Below are positions 1 through 6,103 of a DNA stretch of 10,193 nt, one piece after another. Location: positions 1-10,193 of the forward strand of contig DASWVC010000189.1 of the NCBI GenBank assembly GCA_036401335.1. The letters run 5' to 3'. Within the stretch, counting starts at the first letter, position 1. Every line of letters begins with the position of its first letter. Made by a program: the position numbers and the translations under genes. This DNA is from DASWVC01 sp036401335. GTDB lineage: Bacteria > Verrucomicrobiota > Verrucomicrobiia > Chthoniobacterales > JAFAMB01. The notes beneath the pieces were generated by a model. The model searched no databases, was not told where the DNA came from, and saw only the letters and a program-made list of their open reading frames with translations.

Positions 1-162
1 GGCGCTTTTCCTGTGTCGGGTTGCCGTTTCGAACGTGTCCGCTACCCGCTGAGCCCGCTTGCGGTCTGTCTCACGGGTAGACTTGCTGATCAGCCTTCCG
101 TTCGCGTCTTTGAAGAACGCGAAGAAGTACCGAGACGTTGCCTTTTGGTGGATGCTTGCCAT
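1..162 (-). CDS. Tyrosine recombinase (phage-type integrase), N-terminal part, cut by window edge
   Basis: The minus strand reads 54 codons from ATG at 162 to the window edge with no stop. The protein opens MASIHQKATSRYFFAFFKDA and continues with NGRLISKSTRETDRKRAQRV. This pattern (short basic start, aromatic 'YFFAFFKD', a G-R-L turn, 'STRETDRKRAQRVA') is typical of the N-terminal arm-binding domain of integrases common in Verrucomicrobiota and Acidobacteria, where it binds repeats beside the attachment site. The catalytic domain would lie beyond position 1 and cannot be seen. An in-frame ATG at 180 would add six residues; 162 fits the family start better, and neither has a clear ribosome binding site. 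The gene reads away from the tRNA 3' end at 289-316 and is divergent from the complete integrase at 466. It may belong to a neighbouring element integrated at the same site. Confidence 0.75.
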   Translation of the reverse strand, partial: MASIHQKATSRYFFAFFKDANGRLISKSTRETDRKRAQRVADTFETATRHRKSA

Positions 163-170
163 ACCGTTAG

Positions 171-190
171 TGGTAAACATTATGGTAAAC
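171..190. repeat. Direct repeat TGGTAAAC x2 upstream of the left integrase
   Basis: TGGTAAAC occurs at 171-178 and 183-190, a 12-base spacing, directly over the upstream edge of the left-reading integrase start. The spacing of about one helical turn suits a protein binding site, for example an integrase arm site or an autoregulatory operator. That role is inferred from position only. Confidence 0.35.
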
Positions 191-244
191 GTCTGAGGAA
201 ATCCAGCACAATCCGAGAAAGTACGGGTTTAGCAATTCGCTCGT

Positions 245-273
245 GGGTAAGGACTTATACGGACGGTAAGGGA
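245..273. repeat. Left-flank repeats GGTAAGG(G)AC, possible integrase arm sites
   Basis: GGTAAGGAC lies at 246-254 and GGTAAGGGAC at 264-273, about 18 bases apart, just left of the tRNA 3' end. Their reverse complements (GTCCTTACC, GTCCCTTACC) resemble the repeats on the right of the tRNA fragment (GTCCTAACC at 392-400, CGTCCCT at 421-450), so the attachment core appears flanked by inverted copies of one motif. Tyrosine recombinases with an N-terminal arm-binding domain use such sites. The assignment is inference from position and sequence similarity. Confidence 0.45.
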
Positions 274-288
274 CGCCTTTAGTGAAAC

Positions 289-316
289 ACGGGTTCGAAT
301 CCCGTTAGGGTCGCCA
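289..316 (+). other. tRNA 3'-end fragment, candidate attachment (att) core
   Basis: A perfect five-pair T-arm is present: ACGGG at 289-293, loop TTCGAAT at 294-300, CCCGT at 301-305. It is followed by seven acceptor-strand bases TAGGGTC, a G discriminator and CCA at 314-316. The matching 5' acceptor strand GACCCTA is absent upstream in the window, and no D-arm or anticodon arm can be built in the preceding 100 bases, so this is not a complete tRNA. A tRNA or tmRNA 3' end next to integrase genes is the usual footprint of an element that integrated into the 3' end of a tRNA-type gene. The parental RNA cannot be named from this piece alone. Confidence 0.7.
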
Positions 317-380
317 CTCCTTTTCCTCCAAATCCCCCTCCGTCGAGGGAATTTCCTCGGGGAACGGCCCGACGACGAAA

Positions 381-450
381 GGCCCTAACCGGTCCTAACC
401 GGCCCTGGTTTGCCTTTTAGCGTCCCTATAACGTCCCTTGAACCGTCCCT
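381..450. repeat. Right-flank repeat array, possible integrase arm sites
   Basis: Two kinds of short direct repeat lie between the tRNA fragment and the integrase start. The first is a ten-base tandem: GGCCCTAACC (381-390), GGTCCTAACC (391-400), GGCCCTGGTT (401-410). The second is CGTCCCT at 421-427, 432-438 and 444-450, spaced 11 and 12 bases apart, near one helical turn. The position between an att-like core and the integrase, and the inverted relatives on the left at 246-273, suggest arm-type binding sites or an operator for integrase autoregulation. There is no gene in 317-465. Confidence 0.5.
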
Positions 451-455
451 AAAAA

Positions 456-480
456 GCCTTTTGGTATGAAAACCAAAGGC
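456..480 (+). promoter_or_regulatory. Hairpin with the integrase start codon in its loop
   Basis: GCCTTTTGGT at 456-465 pairs with ACCAAAGGC at 472-480, leaving one bulged T and a six-base loop ATGAAA at 466-471. The integrase start codon is therefore the first three bases of the loop. No good Shine-Dalgarno sequence stands before it. The structure could limit translation initiation, or the DNA palindrome could be an operator. The pairing is seen in the sequence; the role is inference. Confidence 0.4.
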
Positions 481-1620
481 CCCGAGTTCAAGGTCCACCG
501 GTCGCCCGTCCCCAACGGGGAACGCTCCTGGTACATCATCGGGCGACCTAACGGGCAGCGGCAACGGACTTGGTTTCCGTCCCGCGCTGCGGCCCAGGCC
601 GAAGCCACCGAACGCAACCTGAAAATGAAGCGACTCGGGGCACTCGCCGTCACCCTCGACCACGACATTCTGTCGGCAGCCACCGAGGTGACGACCCTGC
701 TCAAGCCCTACGGCAAGACCTTGCGGGACGCCGGGGCCTTTTACCTTCGGCACCTTCAGTCCACCGCCCAATCCCTGACCGGCGCGGAGTTGGTGTCACG
801 GGTGCAGTTGGAATTTGAACGTCGGCTCCTCGCCGGGGAATCCTCCAAAAGGCATGCCGAATCGATGCGGGAAACGCTCCGCAAGTTCGGGGCACGTTTC
901 GGAAAGGCGAACGTCGCCGTCCTTACCGCAAACGAGATCCGGGAATGGTTGACGGAACTGAAGTCCGCCCGCGACGCGGACGAAGGGCTGGCCGTTAAAA
1001 CCCGCAACCGGCACCTGACTTATGTGCAAAACATGTTCAACCTCGCGAAAGGTTGGGGATTGCTCGACCGCAACCCACTCGACGACGTCATGACCTTTCA
1101 CGACCCCGCGAAGCACGGGCGCACGATCGCGACGTTTACCCCGAAGCAACTCGCGGCCTATCTCGGCGCCCTCCGGCCCGCCTTCGTGCCCTTCTTCGCG
1201 CTGTTGGCGTTCACCGGGTTGCGCCGGTCCGAAGCCGAACAACTCGATTGGTCGGAAGTAAAACCGGACCGGCGGCTGATTGACTTGCCCTACGGGAAGT
1301 CGAAGAACGGGAAACGAAAGTTGCTCGAAATCCCGGAGAACCTCGCCAAGTTCCTCGCGCCGCACGCCCGGGCGGAAGGTCCTGTGTGTCCCCGCTCACC
1401 CGGCTTGCAGATCATCATTACGGAGGCGGCGGAGAAAGCGAACGTCGCCCCTTGGCCGCAAAACGTTTTGCGGCACAGTTTTTGTTCAAATGCCGTTGCC
1501 TTGAAGGGCTTTGCCTGGACGTCGCGGCAAGCGGACCACTCGGAACGCATGTTGGAAGGACACTACCAAGAGGCCGTCTCAAAGGAAGATGCCGAGCAGT
1601 ACTGGCAGATCGTACCGTAG
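466..1620 (+). CDS. Tyrosine recombinase / site-specific integrase
   Basis: A complete 384-residue tyrosine recombinase that would cut and rejoin DNA at an attachment site through a 3'-phosphotyrosine intermediate. The N-terminal part (1-60) looks like an arm-binding domain (WYIIGRPNG, QRQRTWFPSR). A SAM-like core-binding domain covers about 85-205, and the catalytic domain about 225-370. Visible catalytic residues are Arg253 in TGLRRSE, a lysine in the GKSKNGKRK hairpin (278-286), Arg336 in NVLRHSF, His358 in ADHSE and the nucleophile Tyr367 in GHYQE. The box II HxxR histidine is replaced by Asn333, a substitution I recall from related integrases of this type, so the enzyme may still be active. 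It follows the tRNA 3' end and repeat array, as expected for the integrase of an element inserted there. There is no obvious Shine-Dalgarno sequence, and a hairpin spans the start codon. Confidence 0.92.
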   Translation: MKTKGPEFKVHRSPVPNGERSWYIIGRPNGQRQRTWFPSRAAAQAEATERNLKMKRLGALAVTLDHDILSAATEVTTLLKPYGKTLRDAGAFYLRHLQSTAQSLTGAELVSRVQLEFERRLLAGESSKRHAESMRETLRKFGARFGKANVAVLTANEIREWLTELKSARDADEGLAVKTRNRHLTYVQNMFNLAKGWGLLDRNPLDDVMTFHDPAKHGRTIATFTPKQLAAYLGALRPAFVPFFALLAFTGLRRSEAEQLDWSEVKPDRRLIDLPYGKSKNGKRKLLEIPENLAKFLAPHARAEGPVCPRSPGLQIIITEAAEKANVAPWPQNVLRHSFCSNAVALKGFAWTSRQADHSERMLEGHYQEAVSKEDAEQYWQIVP

Positions 1621-1813
1621 AGATTGGCTTAGGCGGCACAAAGAGGGGGATGCGGCCGCCCGCCGCCAAGCCGGTGCCGTTCACGTTGAAGTAATGGTTT
1701 TCCCTGAGGTCGGAGACCGATGTGGCCGGTCCACCACTGACGTTCAGCACGTTGTCGTCCGAACCCCAGACACTCAGGAATCGGTTCAGAACACCGATCA
1801 AGGTCCATAGGTC

Positions 1814-2615
1814 ATGAAGCTCATGGGAGTGGATGTGGGGTATTCAGAGGTCCGACGGACCACCGACATCGCTTGCCTGGACGGCGACCAGCTCAGCCTG
1901 GGGCGCGCGTTCACGAGGTGGGACAGCCGCGAGGCGCAAATCCCGCGCGGCTTCCAAGCCTCCGTCATTGCCCTGGATGGGCCGTTGCTTCCGCAGGGGG
2001 CCGCCGAAGGCGCGCGCCGCCATGGTGAAGCGGTGTTCGTTCGCGCCCCGTTCCACAACCGGTGCAAACCCGGGGTGAGCCACCATGGCCTGGGACTGGA
2101 GTTGAGAAATGCTTCCAGGGAAGCTTGCGCCCAATTCAGCCGCGCCCTTGCCTTTTTGGGGTTGACCGAAGGCGGCACGGTGAGCCGTGCAGGACCCCAT
2201 AGTCGAGGCCTTTCCCAACGCGTTTCTAGGGGTGCTGATGCCCGAAGTCGAACTGCTCGCGGTACCGAAGCTGAAGCGGGGGCGGCGATTCGACTGGCTT
2301 TACGAGCGAATGGTGACCACGGGAAGGCTGGAAGGGGTGCCGTCAAGCAGCGTGGACCTGCCGGAGGCAGTCTGGCACCGCTTGCGTTTGGAGACCGACC
2401 ACGAACTACGGGCGGCGCTCATTTGCCTGTTGACCGCCGTGTTTGCGGAACAGGGCACCGCCGCCGTCATTGGCGACGCGGAAAGCGGTTGGTTCTGGCT
2501 GCCCCCGTGCTTCTCATGGCAACCTTGGGCAGTACAGGGCCTCGAACGGGCGACTAAAAGGATCGCCGTCAAGGCCGCTCGTGTCCTGGGCCGCTCTTTC
2601 GCAGCAGGTCTGTGA
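1814..2615 (+). pseudogene. DUF429 family protein, frameshifted
   Basis: Two overlapping reading frames make one protein of about 266 residues. Frame one starts at ATG 1814 (MKLMGVDVGYSEVRRTTDIA) and runs to about 2194. The second continues with IVEAFPNAFLGVLMPEVELL and ends at 2615. The break falls at a run of four C at 2195-2198: removing one C joins the frames without loss. The family (DUF429, predicted RNase H-like fold) typically has an early G-x-D and a later D-G-P-L; both are seen, with Asp7 in GVDVG and Asp55 in IALDGPLLP. The biochemical substrate is not known. The C-terminal part (DWLYERMVTTGRLEG, ESGWFWLPP) reads well, so the mutation is recent or a homopolymer sequencing error. 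It lies downstream of the integrase, as cargo or flanking DNA. Confidence 0.7.
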
Positions 2616-2813
2616 CCTGCAGCGCGCTGTTCTGCTCAGGTTTACGAGTCCTTGCGTCTCCGGGAAAAGCAAGAAGAAGAGCGCCGGGTTTGGGTGGATC
2701 GGTCGCTCTGCTGCGAAATGTATAAAGGTCTGCATCAGACCTCGTTCATAGAGCGGATTGTCGAACAGGCGCTCGACGGCGCAGTGAGACGTCACGCGCT
2801 CACCGTGGCTTGA
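2565..2813 (+). pseudogene. Fragment of an unidentified helical protein, frameshifted
   Basis: After the DUF429 gene the sequence still looks coding. One frame gives PLVSWAALSQQVCDLQRAVL (from about 2573), and from about 2640 a second frame continues with VYESLRLREKQEEERRVWVD, then RSLCCEMYKGLHQTSFIERI and VEQALDGAVRRHAL, to TGA at 2811-2813. The charged, helix-prone composition carries across the frame change near 2635-2640, which suggests a one-base indel in one ancestral gene. No start codon or family is recognised. The end overlaps the 3' end of the convergent cysteine hydrolase by about 20 bases. It could be the tail of a gene truncated by the rearrangement that placed DUF429 upstream. 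Confidence 0.3.
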
Positions 2814-3556
2814 CCTCGCGCGTCCTCGGCTCGCCACGGCTGCTGCAGCACCTCCATGAGGTCGGCTGAAGTGGAAACCCAACCGAACGCCGTCTGGATC
2901 GTCAGCAGCGCGGCCTCCTGATTGCTGCGCGTAGACTGATTTCCGAGGGGCTCCCCGGTGCAGTCTTCCAACAGAACGCAGGCATAGTCCCGGAACATGG
3001 CGTCGCGAATCGTCGAGTCGACGCACACGCAGGTCGTCGCGCCGGTGACGACCAACGACTTGATGCCTCGCGCCTTGAGCAGGGCGTCGAGATCGGTCCC
3101 GTAGAAGCCGCTGTACCGGGTCTTGTAGAGGACGGCATCGCCCGGGTGCGGCTTCAACTCGTCAAGGATGTCCGTGCTCCAGGTGTCCCGGATGAGGACC
3201 CGGCTTTCTCGGCCATCCGGGGCCGTCACCGTCGTTCCGACCGCGAGGGGCAGGTGCTTGATCCGGTTCGGGGAGTCGGGAGGGCCGAGGTCGGAGAGAT
3301 CCGGGCGAAACCCCATTTTCAGGTAGATGACCCCGACCCCCGCCTGCCGCAGGGCGGCCAAGGCTTGAGCCGTCGGCCCGATCGCGGCGCGCGTGACCGA
3401 GATATCGATTCCCGCGCGCTCGAACATCCCGCCCGTGGCCGCGAAATCGTTCTGCATGTCCACCACGAGGGCAGCGGTCGTGGCGAGATCAAGGACGATC
3501 GGCTCCGGCTCGGCGTTTATCGAGACCGTGCGGCCAGAGGTCGGCTTCGCATCCAT
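2792..3556 (-). CDS. RutB-like cysteine hydrolase (isochorismatase superfamily)
   Basis: A complete cysteine hydrolase of the isochorismatase-like superfamily, closest by eye to RutB, the ureidoacrylate amidohydrolase of pyrimidine breakdown. RutB cleaves ureidoacrylate to carbamate and aminoacrylate in the cytoplasm. Numbering from the upstream ATG at 3568, the triad is visible: Asp37 in ALVVDMQNDF, Lys149 in LYKTRYSGF and Cys182 in TCVCVDSTIRD. RutB-like surroundings are also present (KTRYSGFYGTDLD, VLLEDCT, TAFGWVS). The ATG at 3556 is preferred because GGGA stands eight bases before it; ATG 3568 would add four residues and has no ribosome site. Length is about 254 residues, slightly longer than E. 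coli RutB. No other rut gene is in the window, so the true substrate may be another amide or ureide. Confidence 0.88.
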   Translation of the reverse strand: MDAKPTSGRTVSINAEPEPIVLDLATTAALVVDMQNDFAATGGMFERAGIDISVTRAAIGPTAQALAALRQAGVGVIYLKMGFRPDLSDLGPPDSPNRIKHLPLAVGTTVTAPDGRESRVLIRDTWSTDILDELKPHPGDAVLYKTRYSGFYGTDLDALLKARGIKSLVVTGATTCVCVDSTIRDAMFRDYACVLLEDCTGEPLGNQSTRSNQEAALLTIQTAFGWVSTSADLMEVLQQPWRAEDARGQATVSA

Positions 3557-3573
3557 GGCGGTTCCCATTCGTC

Positions 3574-3790
3574 GTGACGGCTAACAAGTCATACGGTCAT
3601 TTGGCCGAGGTCTGGCCATGGGCCAACGTGGCTAAACATCGGGCCGTTTTCAAGAAAGTTGTACGGGCTACCCCGTTAGATGGGGATAAGGACAGGCCCG
3701 ACCACGTCGCCTACTTCTGCGGGCATCTGATCGCGGCGCACCTGGCGAAAGAAGGGGACACCTGGGGCGTCCAAATTTTGGCCGCGCCGC
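3574..3790 (+). CDS. Unknown small protein or gene fragment
   Basis: An open frame starts at GTG 3574, divergent from the cysteine hydrolase. It reads TANKSYGHLAEVWPWANVAK, then HRAVFKKVVRATPLDGDKD, RPDHVAYFCGHLIAAHLAKE and GDTWGVQIL. The composition is balanced, with aromatic and charged residues and little low-complexity sequence, so it looks genuinely coding. The frame stays open to 3846, but from about 3770 the opposite strand encodes the multicopper oxidase remnant, so the last part is probably foreign to this protein and its own 3' end may be lost. I do not recognise a family. There is no Shine-Dalgarno sequence. It may be a truncated gene rather than a functional one. Confidence 0.4.
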
Positions 3791-4540
3791 ACGTCGGAGG
3801 CACCGCCGCCGTGGCACCGGGTTTCCGTCCAGGCCCACCACCTTAAACTCGTGCCCGGGCAAGGCCAACGCGATGGTTTCGGTGGCGCTGGCGTTCAGGA
3901 TCCGGAACATAACACGCTGGCCTTCTTTGACCCAAATCGGCTCGCCGTACCCCAAACACTTGCCATTGATGGTGAAGGTTGCGTAGGCCACCTCCCAACC
4001 GTTCGGCTTTTGACCTTTCGCGCCCTCGACTTCAGCACGCCATGACGTGGGTGTGCACCCACCGAAACCCGGCGGGCCGCGGCGTAAAGGTGTAGCGAAC
4101 CTGGCCACGCGGCGGGACGACGAGGCTTTGTTCCTCCCTGGCGCCGTCGACGTCTGAGAGGATGAATTGCCCCTATCAATGGACGAACTCCGGGGTGTCT
4201 GTGTCGTTGACCACCTGCACCGAAACCGATCGGCCTTCCTGCAGGCGGATCAAGGGACCCTGGACTTGTCCGTTGTAGTCGACGGTGCTCAAGGTCTTGC
4301 CTATGGCGACGTCGACCAGGACCGGCCCGATGCGCAAAGTCACGTCCGCCGTCCCACACCCGGGTCGGCGGCCGTCGGCGTGACCGACGGCATTGGCGTC
4401 GCGTCTTGCGCACGAAGCGATTGCGGGAGCGCCAAACCGCTTGCCGCCAGGACGCCTGCCTCCAAAAACCGTCGGCGGGAAAAACCGTGATCGTGGTCTC
4501 CGTTCGTGAATCGTTGGACCTGCCCACCGGGGGGTGCGTT
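3770..4540 (-). pseudogene. Multicopper oxidase (cupredoxin, Tat-exported), heavily damaged
   Basis: Read on the minus strand, the pieces reassemble into the first two cupredoxin domains of a multicopper oxidase, a periplasmic enzyme that oxidises substrates such as metals or phenols using four coppers. Piece one (about 4540-4345) has a Tat signal: S-R-R-R-F-L at 4480-4463, then a hydrophobic stretch ending SLRAQD; it hits TGA at 4342-4340. Piece two, in another frame, gives ADVTLRIGPVLVDV, STVDYNGQVQGPLIRLQEG and NDTDTPEFVH. Next come TGA and TAG (4178-4173) where W-H of the copper motif HWHGQ is expected. The same frame resumes GQFILSDVDGA and reaches GFRWVHTHVMA, then stops at 4034-4032. 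Piece three starts near 4030 with NGWEVAYATFTINGKCLGYG and ends GHEFKVVGLDGNPVP. The usual linker after HTHVMAG is missing, and the C-terminal copper sites are absent. Confidence 0.75.
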
Positions 4541-4588
4541 TAACCTCTGGGCTTCGCAGCCGTCCCACCTCCGCCGTGAAAGACCCGC

Positions 4589-4987
4589 ATGTCTCGGAAA
4601 ACCGTGAGACGAAAACGGCGTTCCCCGGCGTTTTGTACGCTTTCGCTCGGGTGGTGCCGTCTTTCGAGCGGACGCCGGGCGCTTCTGGGCCGTCGCGCCT
4701 TTCGTCTTGTAACCTCCGTGGCCCCCGGGTTCCCCGCCGCTTTTGCCAGCGCCCCCTTGAAGCGCAAAGGGGCGCTCAAACCGCCAGAACCTGCCGCCCT
4801 GCCGCCTGACGTGGTCGTGCTCACGGAAAATCGTGACCTGTTGAAGCAGAACGTCTTTGACGCGCCTTGGTCACGCAACCGTCACCCCAGGTGGCCCGGT
4901 CTCGCCGAGTCGAGGTCGCCGAGGAGTCCGGGTTTTGCTATCGGATATCTTTTACCACTCGGAACAGGCAAGCCTCAGGTGGCCTGA
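4589..4987 (+). CDS. Hypothetical protein, doubtful
   Basis: An open frame of 132 codons. The first 20 residues are very basic (MSRKTVRRKRRS). The middle (RRAFRLVTSVAPGFPAAFAS, APLKRKGALKPPEPAALP, PDVVVLTENRDLLKQNVFDA) has GC-rich third positions and looks coding. The tail after about residue 95 is arginine/proline-rich and looks like read-through of non-coding sequence. Residues 35-55 could be a weak membrane or signal segment. I recognise no family, and there is no convincing ribosome binding site. It sits divergent from the multicopper oxidase remnant and upstream of the secreted protein at 5082. A hairpin (4748-4776) lies inside it. It could be a degraded gene whose frame breaks downstream. 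Confidence 0.3.
   Translation: MSRKTVRRKRRSPAFCTLSLGWCRLSSGRRALLGRRAFRLVTSVAPGFPAAFASAPLKRKGALKPPEPAALPPDVVVLTENRDLLKQNVFDAPWSRNRHPRWPGLAESRSPRSPGFAIGYLLPLGTGKPQVA
4748..4776. repeat. Inverted repeat / hairpin AGCGCCCC(C)TT...AAGGGGCGCT
   Basis: AGCGCCCCCTT at 4748-4758 pairs with AAGGGGCGCT at 4767-4776, with one bulged C and an eight-base loop. It is GC-rich and has no following T-run, so it is not a standard intrinsic terminator on either strand. It lies inside a doubtful reading frame. It could be a REP-like element or a chance palindrome. Confidence 0.35.
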
Positions 4988-5081
4988 GGAACCCGTCAGA
5001 CGGTCGTGCACCCATTTTGGGCGTGGGAAGCGTTCTCCTGCTGGCTTTCATCGTGGAAAGCTAAGCCTCCCACCCGCACAC

Positions 5082-5555
5082 ATGTACAAATCATTATTCG
5101 CACTGTCCTTCTTGCTCGCGGTCGCGTGCGCAGCGCGTGCCCAAAAACTGGACCCGAACGCAACGTTAGAGAAAGCGACGATCCGGTTCAATACGCCTCG
5201 GGATCTCGAAAACGCGGATGTTGCCGCCCAAGTGAGCATCACGGTGGGGCTGGCATCCGGCACTCCGGTGGCGATGTCGAAGATCACCGTCCACCCGGGC
5301 CAGTCGGATGACGTTAGCCTTGCCTTGCAGCCCAGGAAGGTCACCCGGAGGGATTTTTCCCGGGCGGTTTTGTTCATCCAATTCCTCCCTCGGGAGAGCC
5401 CCGGGCGCGAACGCTGGATCTTCAACTACAACGTGCGCCTGATGTTCAGTGACGGACGATGGGGCTACGACGACCGCGTGCAGAAGGTCTTGCTCGACCG
5501 AGACCACGCGGTGGAAGACGACGCCATCGGTTTAGGACTGAAGGGCGGTCGCTGA
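5082..5555 (+). CDS. Secreted hypothetical protein with signal peptide
   Basis: The protein has 157 residues. The start at ATG 5082 is chosen because it opens a textbook signal peptide: MYK, then SLFALSFLLAVACAARA, with likely cleavage before Gln21. The frame is open further upstream, but that part has no protein-like character. Cys16 follows L-A-V-A, a poor lipobox, so a lipoprotein is possible but less likely. The mature part alternates hydrophobic and polar residues (KATIRFNTPRDLENADVA, SKITVHPGQSDDVSLALQP, RAVLFIQFLPRE, RWIFNYNVRLMFSDGRWGYDD), suggesting a beta-sandwich exported to the periplasm or surface. I recognise no named family. It has no obvious operon partner. A purine stretch GGAAAG at 5055-5060 is too far upstream to be a typical ribosome site. 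Confidence 0.7.
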   Translation: MYKSLFALSFLLAVACAARAQKLDPNATLEKATIRFNTPRDLENADVAAQVSITVGLASGTPVAMSKITVHPGQSDDVSLALQPRKVTRRDFSRAVLFIQFLPRESPGRERWIFNYNVRLMFSDGRWGYDDRVQKVLLDRDHAVEDDAIGLGLKGGR

Positions 5556-5718
5556 AGCGCAAGTTGATGGGGCGAACCCCGATGAGCGCGGCCCCTCGCA
5601 TGCCCTTTTCCGCCTCGGGAAGCCAGACCTTGGGTTCATCGTCTAGGACACGGTGCACGTACCGCCACCGGTCCGGTCGAGCCGGACGACCTCGGGTCTG
5701 GATTCCTGGCCGTCCAAG
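5556..5718 (-). other. Gene-poor stretch with a possible coding remnant on the minus strand
   Basis: No complete gene is supported here. On the minus strand an open stretch reads PDRWRYVHRVLDDEPKVWLP, then EAEKGMRGAALIGVRPINLR, which looks protein-like, before running into the antisense of the secreted protein gene at 5555. It has no recognisable family, no good start, and its 3' end would overlap the 5082-5555 gene. It may be a remnant of a gene cut by the insertion or arrival of its neighbour. Confidence 0.25.
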
Positions 5719-5946
5719 TCAGGGGCCCTTTAGAAGCTTTCCCCCGTCGTGGACAGGAGCAGTTTGTTTGAGGAAGTCTTGCTTGAACGAGGTCAGGAAT
5801 TCGACCACCCGGTCGAGTTCCCCCACGGAAGCGATGCTGGTGTCTCCGAGGTAAACCAGCATGCGGTGCTCCTCAGGATAAACCGTGCCCGTCATTCGGA
5901 ACGCGGGACGGTTGCAGGAGGTCGGATCTCGTTCATTCGTGATCAT
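5719..5946 (-). CDS. Small hypothetical protein
   Basis: A complete 75-residue frame on the minus strand, starting at ATG 5946 (MITNERDPTSCNRPAFRMTG, then TVYPEEHRMLVYLGDTSIAS). It continues VGELDRVVEFLTSFKQDFLK and ends LLKGP. Residues 18-58 look like a compact folded segment, and codon choice is GC-rich at third positions. Met18 is an alternative start. No signal peptide, membrane segment or known family is seen, and the ribosome site is weak. The neighbours are the possible remnant at 5556-5718 and, further upstream on the same strand, the PEP-CTERM-like small gene at 6104, with a gap of about 160 bases. No function can be assigned. Confidence 0.5.
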   Translation of the reverse strand: MITNERDPTSCNRPAFRMTGTVYPEEHRMLVYLGDTSIASVGELDRVVEFLTSFKQDFLKQTAPVHDGGKLLKGP

Positions 5947-6103
5947 AAGAGGCGGCTTTTCTCAGCCTTTGCGTGGTGCCAGTTCCGGGAAGGAGCGCCG
6001 CCTCTCGTGCAAGACCGCCGCAATTCCCAGGTCGGCCTGACGGAAGGACTGCAATCTGAAGCCATGGTCCAAGAGCAATCTGGTGCTGGAAAGTCGCCGC
6101 GAC

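Noticed and set aside
13..282. Plus-strand frame of 89 codons over the left end
   Set aside because: It lies antisense to the integrase N-terminus (162-1) and crosses the repeat region; its composition is not protein-like beyond that shadow.
200..316. Complete tRNA or tmRNA 3' domain
   Set aside because: Only the T-arm and 3' acceptor strand are present; no complementary 5' acceptor strand or tag-peptide reading frame was found upstream.
381..450. Short repeats considered as a CRISPR array
   Set aside because: The repeats are 7-10 bases in tandem with no unique spacers and there are no cas genes.
796..1365. Long minus-strand frame of 189 codons inside the integrase gene
   Set aside because: Antisense shadow; the plus strand encodes a tyrosine recombinase with all expected motifs.
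1418..1801. Minus-strand frame with the stretch FNVNGTGLAAGGRIPLF between the integrase and DUF429 genes
   Set aside because: Part 1621-1801 looks mildly protein-like, but there is no family, no good start, and the rest is antisense to the integrase. At most it is a remnant, so I did not list it as a gene.
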